Below, one piece after another: positions 7,065-16,189 of a stretch of 59,077 bases of DNA. The position numbers were made by a program, and so were the translations under genes. Source of the DNA: Bryobacterales bacterium (GTDB lineage Bacteria; Acidobacteriota; Terriglobia; Bryobacterales; UBA6623); assembly GCA_026713545.1 (NCBI GenBank), contig JAPOOG010000009.1:1-59077 (forward strand), written 5' to 3'. Positions within the stretch are counted from its first letter, which is position 1. Every line of letters begins with the position of its first letter. Under the pieces are notes generated by a model. It was not told the origin of the DNA. It was given only the letters and a program-made list of their open reading frames with translations, and did no database searches.

Positions 7065-9080
7065 GTGTTTCTACGAACCGCACGAGTCATTGCCGCTCTC
7101 GGCGCTCTCGCCGCGTTCTTGATGACGTGGCCGGCGGCGGAGCTTGGGGCCGCGCGCGTTGACGACGCGTTCTTTGCCCGGAAGGTGTACCCCATCCTCG
7201 ATCAAGCGCAGTGCCGGCTTTGTCACGGCGAGAAGGGCGTTGCGTCGACCACGCGGCTGGAGTTCCCGCGCGAGGACGCGTCCGCCGCGCGGATTACGGC
7301 TTTCGGGCTGGCGCTGGCGGAGTTCATCGACCCCCAGAATCCCCGCAATTCGCTTCTTTTCCAGAAACCGACCAACCGCCAACAACATACCGGCGGCGAG
7401 CGGATCAAGCAGGGTAGTGACGAAGAGAAACTGTTGCTCTCATGGATCGGCCGTCTCGCCGAACTGTCCGCGGAAGAACGCTCCGTCGCCATCGCGTCCG
7501 GTTTGTCACATGCTGGTGGGCCGCACCATGGTGTGATGCGCCGGCTGACCCACAGCCAGTACAACAACACGGTTCGCGACTTGCTGGGCGATCGAACACA
7601 GCCGGCAAATCAGTTTCCGCCCGAGGATTTCATCCGTGGCTTCAAGAACCAGGCCGAGGGACAGAGCGTGCCGCCGCTGTTGGCCGAAGCCTACGGAGCA
7701 GCGGCGGAGAAGCTCGCCCGCAACGCTTTTCGGGGTGGCGACCGCAATCGGCTCGTGCCGTGTGCGCCGCGCTCGGCGGCGGATGCCCGTTGCCGCATGA
7801 AGTTCCTGCACAGCTTCGGCCGCTTGGCGTTTCGACGTCCGCTGACGGATCAGGAGATCGCCCAGTACGATGCGCTCTTCCGGAAAGAGGCGGCCGCCGG
7901 AGACTTTCCTCGCGGCGCTCAGATCGCCGTCGAAGCGATGTTGCAGTCTCCTCGTTTTCTGTTCCGCATGGAGCGAGGCCCCGAAGGCCCTTGGTATTCG
8001 TACGAAGTCGCTGCCCGGTTGTCGTACTTCTTGTGGGACACGATGCCGGACGAGAAGCTCTTTCGGTTGGCCGAGGCGGGTAAGCTCGAAACCCCGGAGC
8101 AAGTCGGCGCTGTGGCACGCGAGATGCTGCGGGACTCGCGTTCGCGTAAGTCGATGGAGGAGTTTCTCAGCCAGTGGCTGCGGTTCGATCGCGTGCTCAA
8201 CACCATCCGCGACCGGCGCCTCTATCGTGATTTCAACCCTGAGCTTGCGGCCGCCATGACCGAGGAGACCAAGCGCCTGTTCGGTGACCTCGTCTGGAAC
8301 GACGGCAACTTCATGGATTTCTTCACGGCGGACTACGGCTTCATCAGCACCGACCTCGCCAATCTGTATAAATTGTCGGAGCCCGAGTCCGAGTTCGACC
8401 GCGTCGATTTCCCGGAAGACAGCGGGCGGGGCGGCATCTTCGGTCAGGCGATGTTTCTCACCGTGACGAGCAAACCGTCCGATACTTCGCCGACCGAGCG
8501 CGGTCTCTACGTTCGCGAGCACTTCCTATGCCAGGAAGTGCCGCCCCCGCCGCCCGGCTTGAACGCCTCGCTGCCCCCGGTGACCGATGAAAAGCCGATG
8601 ACGAACCGCGAACGGCTGAACATCCACCTGACCAGCGAAAGCTGTGCGAGTTGTCATCGGCTGATTGACCCGATCGGATTCGGGTTCGAAAACTATGATG
8701 CCATCGGACGGCATCGCGACAAGCACTATCTGACGATCTATCCCACACGCGATGAGGTCATGAAAGGCCTCAAGAAAAAAGAAACGAAGTACGAACTGCC
8801 CATTGATTCATCCGCAAGCGTCACCGGGATCGTTGACTCGGAGTTCTCGACTCCGAAGGAACTGGGTGAAATCCTCGCGAAGGAGCCGAGTTGCCGCAAG
8901 TGTATCGTGCGGCAACTCTTCCGCTACGCGATGGGGCGCGAGGAAACGCCGGACGACCGCGCGGTGATCGAGGGGCTGTACGCGGATTTCCGGGACTCCC
9001 GGTTTCGGTTCCGCGAGTTGATCATTTCTCTTGTACAATCCGACGTATTCAGAGGAGTGCCCGTTCATGTCTATCCATAA
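7065..9080 (+). CDS. Exported cytochrome c-like DUF1592/DUF1588/DUF1585 protein
   Basis: 671 residues from a GTG with AAGG upstream, giving a clean signal peptide (about 1-28). The open frame continues further 5' into repeats, which I discount. Order: heme-binding PSCyt1-like region with CRLCH (C50-H54); DUF1587 ([17 protein letters not shown]); DUF1595; DUF1592 (FLFRMERG to [12 protein letters not shown]); DUF1588 with CASCH (C527-H531); C-terminal DUF1585 with CRKC (C610, C613). This architecture is common in Planctomycetes, Verrucomicrobia and Acidobacteria and is almost always paired with a DUF1552 Tat protein, as here. Proposed roles involve periplasmic oxidation linked to polysaccharide breakdown, but the reaction is not established. 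Confidence 0.88.
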   Translation: MFLRTARVIAALGALAAFLMTWPAAELGAARVDDAFFARKVYPILDQAQCRLCHGEKGVASTTRLEFPREDASAARITAFGLALAEFIDPQNPRNSLLFQKPTNRQQHTGGERIKQGSDEEKLLLSWIGRLAELSAEERSVAIASGLSHAGGPHHGVMRRLTHSQYNNTVRDLLGDRTQPANQFPPEDFIRGFKNQAEGQSVPPLLAEAYGAAAEKLARNAFRGGDRNRLVPCAPRSAADARCRMKFLHSFGRLAFRRPLTDQEIAQYDALFRKEAAAGDFPRGAQIAVEAMLQSPRFLFRMERGPEGPWYSYEVAARLSYFLWDTMPDEKLFRLAEAGKLETPEQVGAVAREMLRDSRSRKSMEEFLSQWLRFDRVLNTIRDRRLYRDFNPELAAAMTEETKRLFGDLVWNDGNFMDFFTADYGFISTDLANLYKLSEPESEFDRVDFPEDSGRGGIFGQAMFLTVTSKPSDTSPTERGLYVREHFLCQEVPPPPPGLNASLPPVTDEKPMTNRERLNIHLTSESCASCHRLIDPIGFGFENYDAIGRHRDKHYLTIYPTRDEVMKGLKKKETKYELPIDSSASVTGIVDSEFSTPKELGEILAKEPSCRKCIVRQLFRYAMGREETPDDRAVIEGLYADFRDSRFRFRELIISLVQSDVFRGVPVHVYP

Positions 9081-10380
9081 CTCGTTGTCACGCCGCTCTT
9101 TTCTTCGCGGACTGGGTGTCGCGGGCGCCGCGGTGCGGGTCGGGTTGCCGGCTCTGGACGCCATGTTCAACACGAATGGGACGGCCTACGCGGCGGCAAC
9201 GCCGCGCTTGGCCTCTCAGGCGGTCGAGTCGCGCTTTGTCCTGTGGTTCAACGGCAACGGGATTATCGAGCGGTTCTGGATTCCGCGCGAGACGGGTTCG
9301 GATTATCGCATCACGCCCTGCTTGACGCCGCTTGCTCCGCATCGGAACGACATCCATATCATCACCGGCCTCGACAGTCCGGCGGCGCGGCTGCCCGGTC
9401 CGGGCAACGATCACCACCGTTCGATGAGCGCGCTGATGTCGGGAACCTCGTTTACGGGGCGCGGTTCGGGCGGGCCTTCGATCGATCAGGTCATCGCCAA
9501 CAAGATCGGACGGGATTCGCGCTTCCGTTCGATTCAGGTGGGCGTCTGCCAGGAATCCTTTGGTGAGAGTGTTCAGCGCAACATGAGTTGGGCGGACCGC
9601 GACCGTCCGCTGCCGCCGGAGATGATCCCGCAGCGGCTCTTTGACCGGCTCTTTGGCACGAAGGATGCCCATTGGATCGACCGCAAAAGGAGCGTGCTCG
9701 ATGCGGTTCGGGATGACGCGGCAACCCTCAAGGGCGAGTTGGGTTCGCATGACAAGGCCAGGCTCGATGAATACCTGTCGTCGGTGCGCGACGTCGAGCG
9801 TTCGATCGCCAGCCTGCCGCCGGAATACAGCGAGGTTGTCGAGCGCCCACCCGAGGGAGGCGACCTCAAGGACTGGCCGCGCATCGCGAAGCTCCAAACC
9901 GATTTGATGGTTCATGCCATGGCCTCGGGCCAGACGCGCGTTGCTTCCTACATGCTGACGAAGTGCCAGGGGCTATCGCGGTTCCCGTGGCTGGGCCACA
10001 CCGCCTGGAGGCACCACGAATACACCCACGGCAATGTCGAGACGCCCCCCGGCCAGCGGATTCTGCGCGACATCAACCGCTGGCATGTCGAGGAATTCGC
10101 CTATTTGATTGCCAAGCTGAAGTCGATGCCCGAGGGCTCCGGCACGATGCTTGATAACACTTGCCTGACGTACGTCCACGAGCACGCTGAAGCGAACGCT
10201 CACAAGAACAGCGGTTTGTCGCTGATCGTCGCGGGCGGCCTCGGTGGGCTCAAGACCGGCCTGCACACGCGGGTGACCGGTACGATCGGCGATCTCTACC
10301 TCACGATTGGCGCAGAGATCTTCAAGACCGGCATCGAGACGTTCCCGACGGCGAGTAAACGGCTGACCGAGATCATTTAG
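9067..10380 (+). CDS. Tat-exported DUF1552 protein
   Basis: 437 residues. The ATG at 9067 has GAGGAG about 10 nt upstream and lies inside the last codons of the preceding gene (14 nt overlap), so translation is probably coupled. The twin-arginine signal [15 protein letters not shown] (R9-R10) exports it folded. The DUF1552 body shows [10 protein letters not shown] near the start, [11 protein letters not shown], and a C-terminal [19 protein letters not shown] segment. The family is the standard partner of DUF1592 cytochromes and is related in layout to DUF1501 proteins. No catalytic reaction is established. The two products likely act together in the periplasm. Confidence 0.88.
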   Translation: MSIHNSLSRRSFLRGLGVAGAAVRVGLPALDAMFNTNGTAYAAATPRLASQAVESRFVLWFNGNGIIERFWIPRETGSDYRITPCLTPLAPHRNDIHIITGLDSPAARLPGPGNDHHRSMSALMSGTSFTGRGSGGPSIDQVIANKIGRDSRFRSIQVGVCQESFGESVQRNMSWADRDRPLPPEMIPQRLFDRLFGTKDAHWIDRKRSVLDAVRDDAATLKGELGSHDKARLDEYLSSVRDVERSIASLPPEYSEVVERPPEGGDLKDWPRIAKLQTDLMVHAMASGQTRVASYMLTKCQGLSRFPWLGHTAWRHHEYTHGNVETPPGQRILRDINRWHVEEFAYLIAKLKSMPEGSGTMLDNTCLTYVHEHAEANAHKNSGLSLIVAGGLGGLKTGLHTRVTGTIGDLYLTIGAEIFKTGIETFPTASKRLTEII

Positions 10381-10412
10381 GCCGAAATCCCGTTCCCACC
10401 GCCGAGCGGACG

Positions 10413-11525
10413 CTACGGGGCGACGTTCTTGAACCGTTCCGGTTCGGGAGGCTTCTCCCACCACGTGATCCGGATGCGCGGGTGGTCGGTTCGGAAGCGC
10501 TCCACGCCCTCGGCGCTTGTCTCGGTTCCCCCAAGGAAGACCTGCCGCAACTCCGGCATCTCGCCAAGACGGCCCAGTACCTCGTCGGAGACTCCGGTTT
10601 CGGCCAGGTCGAGGGTCTCGACCGTCTTCAGGGCCGGCAGGTGAGCCGCGATTTCATCACCCACTTTCTCGCATTGCCACAGTCGCAGGCGTTTCAGGTT
10701 CGGCAACGCGCTGAGAGCCTTCACGCCGCGGCCGCTGACGGAGGTGCGGCTCAGATCAAGGGATTCAAGGCGGCTCAAGGAAGTGAGCTGCTCCAATCCC
10801 AGATCGGTCACCTTGGAGGCTTCGGCGTTTAGAGACTCCAGTCCGGCCAACGACTCGATGCTTTCGAGGTTGAAGTCGGAGAGGGCAAGCGCCCAAAGCC
10901 CCGAGTCGGTGCGCTGCTGTCCGCCCACGTCGAGATGCTTGAGGGACGGGAGCAGCCTCAGCAGAGGCAGTGCCGTGCCGCTCATCTTGTTGCCGCCGAA
11001 TCCGAGTGATGCGAGCTTGGCAAGGTCCGCCAAGTGTTCGAAACCGTCGTCGGTGACGCGGCTGAATCCAACGTCCAGAAACTCGAGGGTCTCGATCTGC
11101 GCAACGTGCTCGAAGACACGGCTGGTGGCCTTTGTCCCGCGAACGTCGAGATGCTTCAGTTTCTTCCAGTGCTTGATGTGGGCGATGCCGCCGTCCGTGA
11201 TGTTTTCGGTGTAATGAAGCCGTAGCTCCTCGATGCCTTCGAGCGGTTTGAGGTGTTCCAGGCCGATATCGGTGACCCACGTGTAAGAGAGGTCGATGCG
11301 TCTCAGATGCGGCGCGAAAGTGAGCTTTTCGAGGTCCGCGTCGTTGACCCAGGACGATGTCAGGTCGACCTCGGCAATGTTGCCGTTGTCATCCAGGAAG
11401 TAATGCCCGTCGATGTCCGTGATCCAGGCGGCGACGTCGTTCTGGGCCGGCTCGACTGCCGGAGCCGTGGAAGCAAGCACTGCGAGCAGCAAGGTGCTGA
11501 GACTCGATGTTGTTGCCCGCTTCAA
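10413..11525 (-). CDS. Exported leucine-rich-repeat protein (one module)
   Basis: 370 residues with a TTG start that overlaps the TGA of the upstream LRR gene (TTGA). GGAGG lies 5 nt before the TTG, so re-initiation is likely. Signal peptide about 1-22. A header containing VAAW (31-34) is followed by about eleven repeats of about 24 residues of the L..L.L..T.VTD.GL type, then a cap ending in HPRIRITWW. This repeat form is typical of planctomycete and acidobacterial exported LRR proteins. No catalytic domain is present. A binding or scaffold role in the periplasm or on the surface is inferred. Confidence 0.85.
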   Translation of the reverse strand: MKRATTSSLSTLLLAVLASTAPAVEPAQNDVAAWITDIDGHYFLDDNGNIAEVDLTSSWVNDADLEKLTFAPHLRRIDLSYTWVTDIGLEHLKPLEGIEELRLHYTENITDGGIAHIKHWKKLKHLDVRGTKATSRVFEHVAQIETLEFLDVGFSRVTDDGFEHLADLAKLASLGFGGNKMSGTALPLLRLLPSLKHLDVGGQQRTDSGLWALALSDFNLESIESLAGLESLNAEASKVTDLGLEQLTSLSRLESLDLSRTSVSGRGVKALSALPNLKRLRLWQCEKVGDEIAAHLPALKTVETLDLAETGVSDEVLGRLGEMPELRQVFLGGTETSAEGVERFRTDHPRIRITWWEKPPEPERFKNVAP

Positions 11526-13561
11526 CTACGCCTCCGGTTGGGCAGAGCCGAGTCGCGGTCCCAGATGATCTCGCAGTCCCCATAGTGGCCCTTGAGCTTC
11601 TGATAGGCTTGCTCGCCCACGAGGGTGTGATAGAGGTTCAACACGCGTAACTTCGGGAACACCGTCAGATGATCGAGCCCTTTCTCGGTGATGAGAGCGC
11701 TGTCAAGGCTCAACTCGGTAAGTTCCTTCAGTCCTCTTAAGTGGCGCAGGCCCGCGTCGGTGACATCGGTGTAGTCGAGATTCAGATGCTTGAGCTTCGT
11801 GAGCTTGCCGATGGTGTAGAGCTGCGGGTCCTTGAGCCTGGTGCGCACGAGGTCCAGGCTCTTCAGGTTCGTCAAACCTTCCAGATGGCACAGTCCATCC
11901 TGGCGGAAGCGCGTGTAGCTTAGCGATAACTTCTCCAGGCCGACCAACTCGCCCAGATATTCGAGCCCGTTGTCACGAATATCGGTCCCCGCTAGATCAA
12001 GCTCTTTCAATCCTTGTAACGGAGTGAGGTGATGCATGCCGTCATCGTCGATATCGGTGTAGGCGACGGATAGTTTCTCCAGAGAGGCGAGTTCTTTCAA
12101 AACGGCGAATCCGTCGTTGCCGACAGGCGAGCCCAGAAGGCTCATCTCTCGCAGGCTGTCCAGTTCCCTGAGGTGCGCCAGACCTTCGCCTTCGATCAGC
12201 GTGTTGTTGAGAGTGAGTTTGCGCAGGGCCTTCAGGCCCGCCAGGTGTGAAAGTCCGACGTCGGAAACGAGGGTGTTGCTCAGGTTAAGCTCTTCGAGAG
12301 TCGTGAGGGCGCTTAGCGAAGCCGCGCCGAGATCCCCGATCTCCGTAACCTGAAGTTCGAGTTTGCGCAGCTCTTTGAGGTGTCGAAGATGCTCGAGGTG
12401 AGTGTCCGTAACTGAGCTGGAAGCCAGCGAGATCTCCGTGAGTCGGCCGCTGTCGATAGTCGCCGTTCCGCCAAGCAAGCGCACCCAATCGGCAACCGCC
12501 TCGTCGCTCCTGCCCTTGGGGGCGTCCGTGGGCTTTCCTGCGTCCGCCGCTCGCAGGGAGAAGTCCAGGAACACCAGGCGTGTGTCCGGCAGTACCTCCT
12601 GGAGATCCGCGACGCCGGCGCCAGTGGCTCGGGAATAGCGCAGGTCCACTTCGCGTAGTCTGGTGAACTCCTTCAGCTTGTCGAGGCCGGCGTTGCTGAC
12701 TTTGGTGCGGTAGAGGTTGATGACCTCCAGGTTCTCGAGGTTTTTCAGATGATCCAGGCCGGCATCCGTCACATCGGCGCCGAGAAGATTCAAGTGCTTG
12801 AGCCGGGTGAGGCCGCTGAGATGCGCGAGGCCGCTGTCGCTGATGCGGGTCCCCCGAAGGTTGAGTTCCTCCAACTCGCTGAGGCCGCTGAGCGATGCGA
12901 GGCCCTCGTCGGTAACGAGCGTATCGCCGGCCCACAAACGTTTGAGGCGGCTCATGCCCTTGAGGTTCGCCAACCCCTTGTCGTCGAAGGGCGTGAAAGT
13001 CAGGTCCAGCGATTCGAGATTGTGAAACGGCGCCAGTGTGTGGCCCTCGACCTTGGTGCGGCGTACCCGGATGTTCTTGAGGTTCTTCATCCCGGCGATT
13101 TGTTCGAAGCCTTCGTCGTAGAACCGGATATAGGCCAGGAAGCTGTAGCTGAAAGTGAGCTTTTCGAGGGTGGTCAAGGGCGCGATATGCTTGAGGTCTT
13201 TGCTCTGGTTCTTGTTCGCGCCGGCGCGAGGGTTCCACATCGGCCCCGGCAGGTGCAGTTCCTCGAGTCCGCTCAGGGTGCTCAGGCGCGCCAAATCCGG
13301 CGGATCGATGTTGCAGCCGACAAGGTTGAGAACCTTCAGGCGGAAATCATCCGCCGGAAGATCCGCGACGCGGTAGGGCCGGGTTGATTGCCCGTGGATT
13401 TGTATCCAGCCTCCCATCCGGATCGCCCACTCGGCGACGGCTCGGTCGACCGGCGCGGCGCGGAGAACGGTCATCGGCGCGCTCAGGGAAAGCGCCGCAA
13501 TCGCTGCGATCACGAGCAGACGCTTCTGCATGGCTTTGATCTGTTGTGGCGGCAACTCCAT
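11522..13561 (-). CDS. Exported leucine-rich-repeat protein (two modules)
   Basis: 679 residues. ATG at 13561, or an internal ATG at 13531 giving MQKRLLVIAA; neither has a good RBS. Signal peptide within the first 36 residues. Header 1 (AVAEW, about 41-51) leads into LRRs at about 75-320, capped by LPDTRLVF. Header 2 (EAVADWVRLLGG, about 354-365) leads into a second array at about 372-650, capped by YGDCEIIW. Repeats follow L..LDL..T.VTDAGL..L. The module organisation matches the downstream gene at 10413-11525, so the pair holds three related modules. No enzyme domain is present; binding is the likely role. Confidence 0.85.
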   Translation of the reverse strand: MELPPQQIKAMQKRLLVIAAIAALSLSAPMTVLRAAPVDRAVAEWAIRMGGWIQIHGQSTRPYRVADLPADDFRLKVLNLVGCNIDPPDLARLSTLSGLEELHLPGPMWNPRAGANKNQSKDLKHIAPLTTLEKLTFSYSFLAYIRFYDEGFEQIAGMKNLKNIRVRRTKVEGHTLAPFHNLESLDLTFTPFDDKGLANLKGMSRLKRLWAGDTLVTDEGLASLSGLSELEELNLRGTRISDSGLAHLSGLTRLKHLNLLGADVTDAGLDHLKNLENLEVINLYRTKVSNAGLDKLKEFTRLREVDLRYSRATGAGVADLQEVLPDTRLVFLDFSLRAADAGKPTDAPKGRSDEAVADWVRLLGGTATIDSGRLTEISLASSSVTDTHLEHLRHLKELRKLELQVTEIGDLGAASLSALTTLEELNLSNTLVSDVGLSHLAGLKALRKLTLNNTLIEGEGLAHLRELDSLREMSLLGSPVGNDGFAVLKELASLEKLSVAYTDIDDDGMHHLTPLQGLKELDLAGTDIRDNGLEYLGELVGLEKLSLSYTRFRQDGLCHLEGLTNLKSLDLVRTRLKDPQLYTIGKLTKLKHLNLDYTDVTDAGLRHLRGLKELTELSLDSALITEKGLDHLTVFPKLRVLNLYHTLVGEQAYQKLKGHYGDCEIIWDRDSALPNRRRS

Positions 13562-13664
13562 ATAGACTGTAGCAGAGGGCTCCAGGGCGGCTTGGGACTT
13601 CGAGCAGAGTGCCCGTGGTGGCCTTTGCGGCTTTGCGAGACACTATGTTCGAAAGGAACGATTC

Positions 13665-14669
13665 ATGCCTCACCATCCTACTTCCACCAATCGCAGAGAC
13701 TTCCTTCGTTTCCTCGGAGCCGCCGGGCTGTCGTGGTCCCTATGGGGCGGGATGGGCTGCTCGTCGGCGCCCGCCGTGGACCTGAGGAAGTTCCAGGGCA
13801 TCTTCCCGATCGTCCAGACGCCCTACACCAACGACAACAAGATCGCCTTCGGCGAGTTGGAGAAAGAAGTCAAGTTCCTCGACAAGACCGGCGTCCACGG
13901 CATCGTCTGGCCGCAGCGTGCGAGCGAGTACCAGTTCCTGACGTTCGACGAACGCATCGAGGGCGCCGAGTTGATCGTCAAGGCGAACAAGGGTCTGAGC
14001 CCGGCGGTGGTCATCGGCGTTCAGGGACCCGACACCGAAACTGCGGTCAAGTACGCCAGGCACGCCGAGAAGCTGCAACCCGATGCCATCATCGCGCTGC
14101 CGACACGCGACGCCGGCGAGTTTGACCTCGACGAGGTGTTCGAATACTACAAGGCCATCGGTAAGGTCTGCGGCCTGCCGATGTTCGTTCAGACGACAGG
14201 CAACATGAGCGTCGAATTCGTGCTGAAGATGGCCAGGGAGATTCCGACGCTGTTGTTCGTCAAAGACGAAGCGGGCAACTCCATCAGCCGCATCAAGGAG
14301 TTCAACGCGGACGGCGAAGGCCGTGTGACGGTTTTCACCGGAGGCCATGGACGCAACCTGCCGGACGAGATGTCACTCGGCCTCGCCGGCAACATGCCGG
14401 CGTCGGGCTGGGTCGATCTCTACGTCAAGGTGTGGAACTTCTGGAAGGAAGGCAAGGTCAACGAGGCCCTCGATATGTTCTCGAAAGCGATGCTGTTCGT
14501 GACGCAAGCGGGCGTGTACGGCTTTCCGCTACTGAACTACGCCCTGCATCTGCGCGGCGTCTTCACGAACTGGTCCGTTCGCCGCCCCGAAGCCAAGCCG
14601 CTGGACGAAGACGCCATGAAAGAGATCCGGCGGGTGCACGACTTCGTCAAGCCGCACTTCGTTGTTTGA
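13665..14669 (+). CDS. DapA-family (dihydrodipicolinate synthase-like) protein with Tat lipoprotein signal
   Basis: 334 residues; AAGGA about 8 nt before the ATG. The N-terminus has NRRDFLRFLGAAG (R10-R11) and a lipobox-like GGMGC (C32), so it is probably Tat-exported and perhaps lipid-anchored. The rest is a DapA TIM barrel. The Schiff-base lysine is kept (LLFVKDEAG, K200), while the usual GTTGE segment is replaced by WPQRASEY. Family members include N-acetylneuraminate lyase, keto-deoxy-sugar-acid aldolases and DapA. Export argues against lysine biosynthesis and suggests a sugar-acid aldolase or a binding role. The substrate is unknown. Confidence 0.85.
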   Translation: MPHHPTSTNRRDFLRFLGAAGLSWSLWGGMGCSSAPAVDLRKFQGIFPIVQTPYTNDNKIAFGELEKEVKFLDKTGVHGIVWPQRASEYQFLTFDERIEGAELIVKANKGLSPAVVIGVQGPDTETAVKYARHAEKLQPDAIIALPTRDAGEFDLDEVFEYYKAIGKVCGLPMFVQTTGNMSVEFVLKMAREIPTLLFVKDEAGNSISRIKEFNADGEGRVTVFTGGHGRNLPDEMSLGLAGNMPASGWVDLYVKVWNFWKEGKVNEALDMFSKAMLFVTQAGVYGFPLLNYALHLRGVFTNWSVRRPEAKPLDEDAMKEIRRVHDFVKPHFVV

Positions 14670-14696
14670 GCCCGGGCCGATCGCCCCTCTCGGAGA

Positions 14697-15953
14697 TCAC
14701 CCGGCCGGGAACTTCTCCGCGACGGTGTTCATGGCGCAACGAGCAGCCGCCAGCGTCGTTTCGACTTCCTCGTCCCCATGGACGGTCGACACGTACCAAC
14801 GCCCGTCCGGCAGGAGATAGATGCCGTTGTCGAGCATTCCTTCGAGCCAGGCGCCCAGGCGCCCGGAGGGCGGACTCGTCAAGCCGCGCGCATCCGCGAC
14901 GGCGCCTTCGTCCGGGAACACGACCTTGAAGACCGTCCCCACTCCACGAACCGCCGCTGGAACACCCGCCTCGGCGGCGGCGGCGCGGATGCCTTCCATC
15001 AGTTGCTCTCCGCTGCGCCGGGCCGCTTTGAGAGCAGCGCCGTCATCGCGGGAAAGTTCTTCCAGCGTCGCTTCCGACGCGGCCAGGACCGTGGGATTGC
15101 CGTTGAAGCTTCCGCCGTGCAGCACGGTGGCGTCTTCGATCAACTTCAGAATCTCGCGGCGGCCGGCGATGACGCTCAGCGGGAACCCTCCGGCAACCGC
15201 TTTCCCGAAAGTGGCCAGGTCCGGAGTGATGCCGTACAAGCCTTGCGCGCCGTTCAGGTGCACCCGAAACCCAGTGATGACCTCGTCGAAGATCAGCACG
15301 ATCCCGTGCCTTGCCGTGATGTCTCTCAGCCCTTGCAGGAAGCCGTCGGCCGGCAGGATGCATCCGCCGTTGCACAGGATGGGCTCCAGAATCACGCAGG
15401 CGATCTCATCGGCGTGCTCCGCGACAGCTTTTTCGAGCGCATCTGCATCGTTCCACGGCAGGAACAAGGTTCCCGGCGGCGCTTCGAGCCAACCGTGATA
15501 GTGGTTTACGAATCGCAGAATGCGCTTCCGTCCGGTGAAGGCTCGGGACAGGCGAAAGGCGATCTGGTCAGCTTCCGTCCCCGTATTGCTGAAGACCACG
15601 CGGTCGGCGCAGGGAACAAGGTCGACGAGCCGCTCGGCGACACGGATTTCACCCTCATGCTGTGCTCCGTAGTCCCAACCGTCCCGCAAGGTTCGTTCGA
15701 CCGCGGCGGCGATCGCGGGATGCGCATGGCCGAGAATCAGCGGCCCCCAGGCAAGCGTGTAATCGAGATAGGTGTTGCCGTCGACGTCGGTGATGCTCGG
15801 CCCCTCACCATGCGTGAAATAGAGTGGATGGGGCACGGTCTTGGCGCGAAAAGCACTGGTCACGCCGCCCGCGATGGATTTCTTGGCGCGCTCCAGCAAA
15901 TCCACGGAAGTCTGGCGCAACGCGGCGGCGCTAACGGTTTCGGTTTCTGGCAT
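14697..15953 (-). CDS. Class III PLP aminotransferase (glutamate-1-semialdehyde aminomutase-like)
   Basis: 418 residues. PLP lysine in TFGKAVAGG (K251), cofactor aspartate in IFDEVITGFR (D223), and SNTGTEADQIAFRLSRAFTGR for phosphate binding. The fold is that of HemL and omega-aminotransferases. The opening RAKKSIAGGVTSAFR and the overall length resemble HemL-like proteins used in catabolic contexts. It converges with the DapA-like gene (27 nt apart) and stands alone otherwise, so the substrate cannot be told. The start ATG lacks a strong RBS. Confidence 0.85.
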   Translation of the reverse strand: MPETETVSAAALRQTSVDLLERAKKSIAGGVTSAFRAKTVPHPLYFTHGEGPSITDVDGNTYLDYTLAWGPLILGHAHPAIAAAVERTLRDGWDYGAQHEGEIRVAERLVDLVPCADRVVFSNTGTEADQIAFRLSRAFTGRKRILRFVNHYHGWLEAPPGTLFLPWNDADALEKAVAEHADEIACVILEPILCNGGCILPADGFLQGLRDITARHGIVLIFDEVITGFRVHLNGAQGLYGITPDLATFGKAVAGGFPLSVIAGRREILKLIEDATVLHGGSFNGNPTVLAASEATLEELSRDDGAALKAARRSGEQLMEGIRAAAAEAGVPAAVRGVGTVFKVVFPDEGAVADARGLTSPPSGRLGAWLEGMLDNGIYLLPDGRWYVSTVHGDEEVETTLAAARCAMNTVAEKFPAG

Positions 15954-16093
15954 TCGGCGAATCTCGGTATCGATTGAAAGGGACGACCCTGCGAAGGACG
16001 AAGTTGATTCTATCCTGCATTACTCACCACGTGGGTAGGAGGAGTCCGTGCCGGTCACGAGACGCGAGTCACGAAACAAGGCCTTTACCCATT

Positions 16094-16172
16094 GAGCAAG
16101 GCAAGCAAGAGCAACGAAGCCGTGACAGTCTTGTCACGTGTTTCCCCGTCATGTCGTGAGAAATGAAGGCTG
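16094..16172. repeat. Diverged right half of MITE family 1
   Basis: AAGGCAAGCAAGAGCAACGAAG, then a spacer with a 7-bp hairpin (CGTGACA/TGTCACG, loop GTCT), and GTCGTGAGAAATGAAGGCT. These align with the right half of the elements at 23194 and 56333. Just before it, 16058-16085 carries CACGAGACGCGAGTCACGAAAC words of the 84-91 bp family. It lies downstream of the gamma-glutamyltransferase gene. Confidence 0.6.
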
Positions 16173-16189
16173 GCGGCTGTCCCCCGCTC

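Noticed and set aside
7506-8522. Long minus-strand frame under the DUF1592 gene
   Set aside because: Antisense to a protein with complete heme and DUF motifs; no independent signal.
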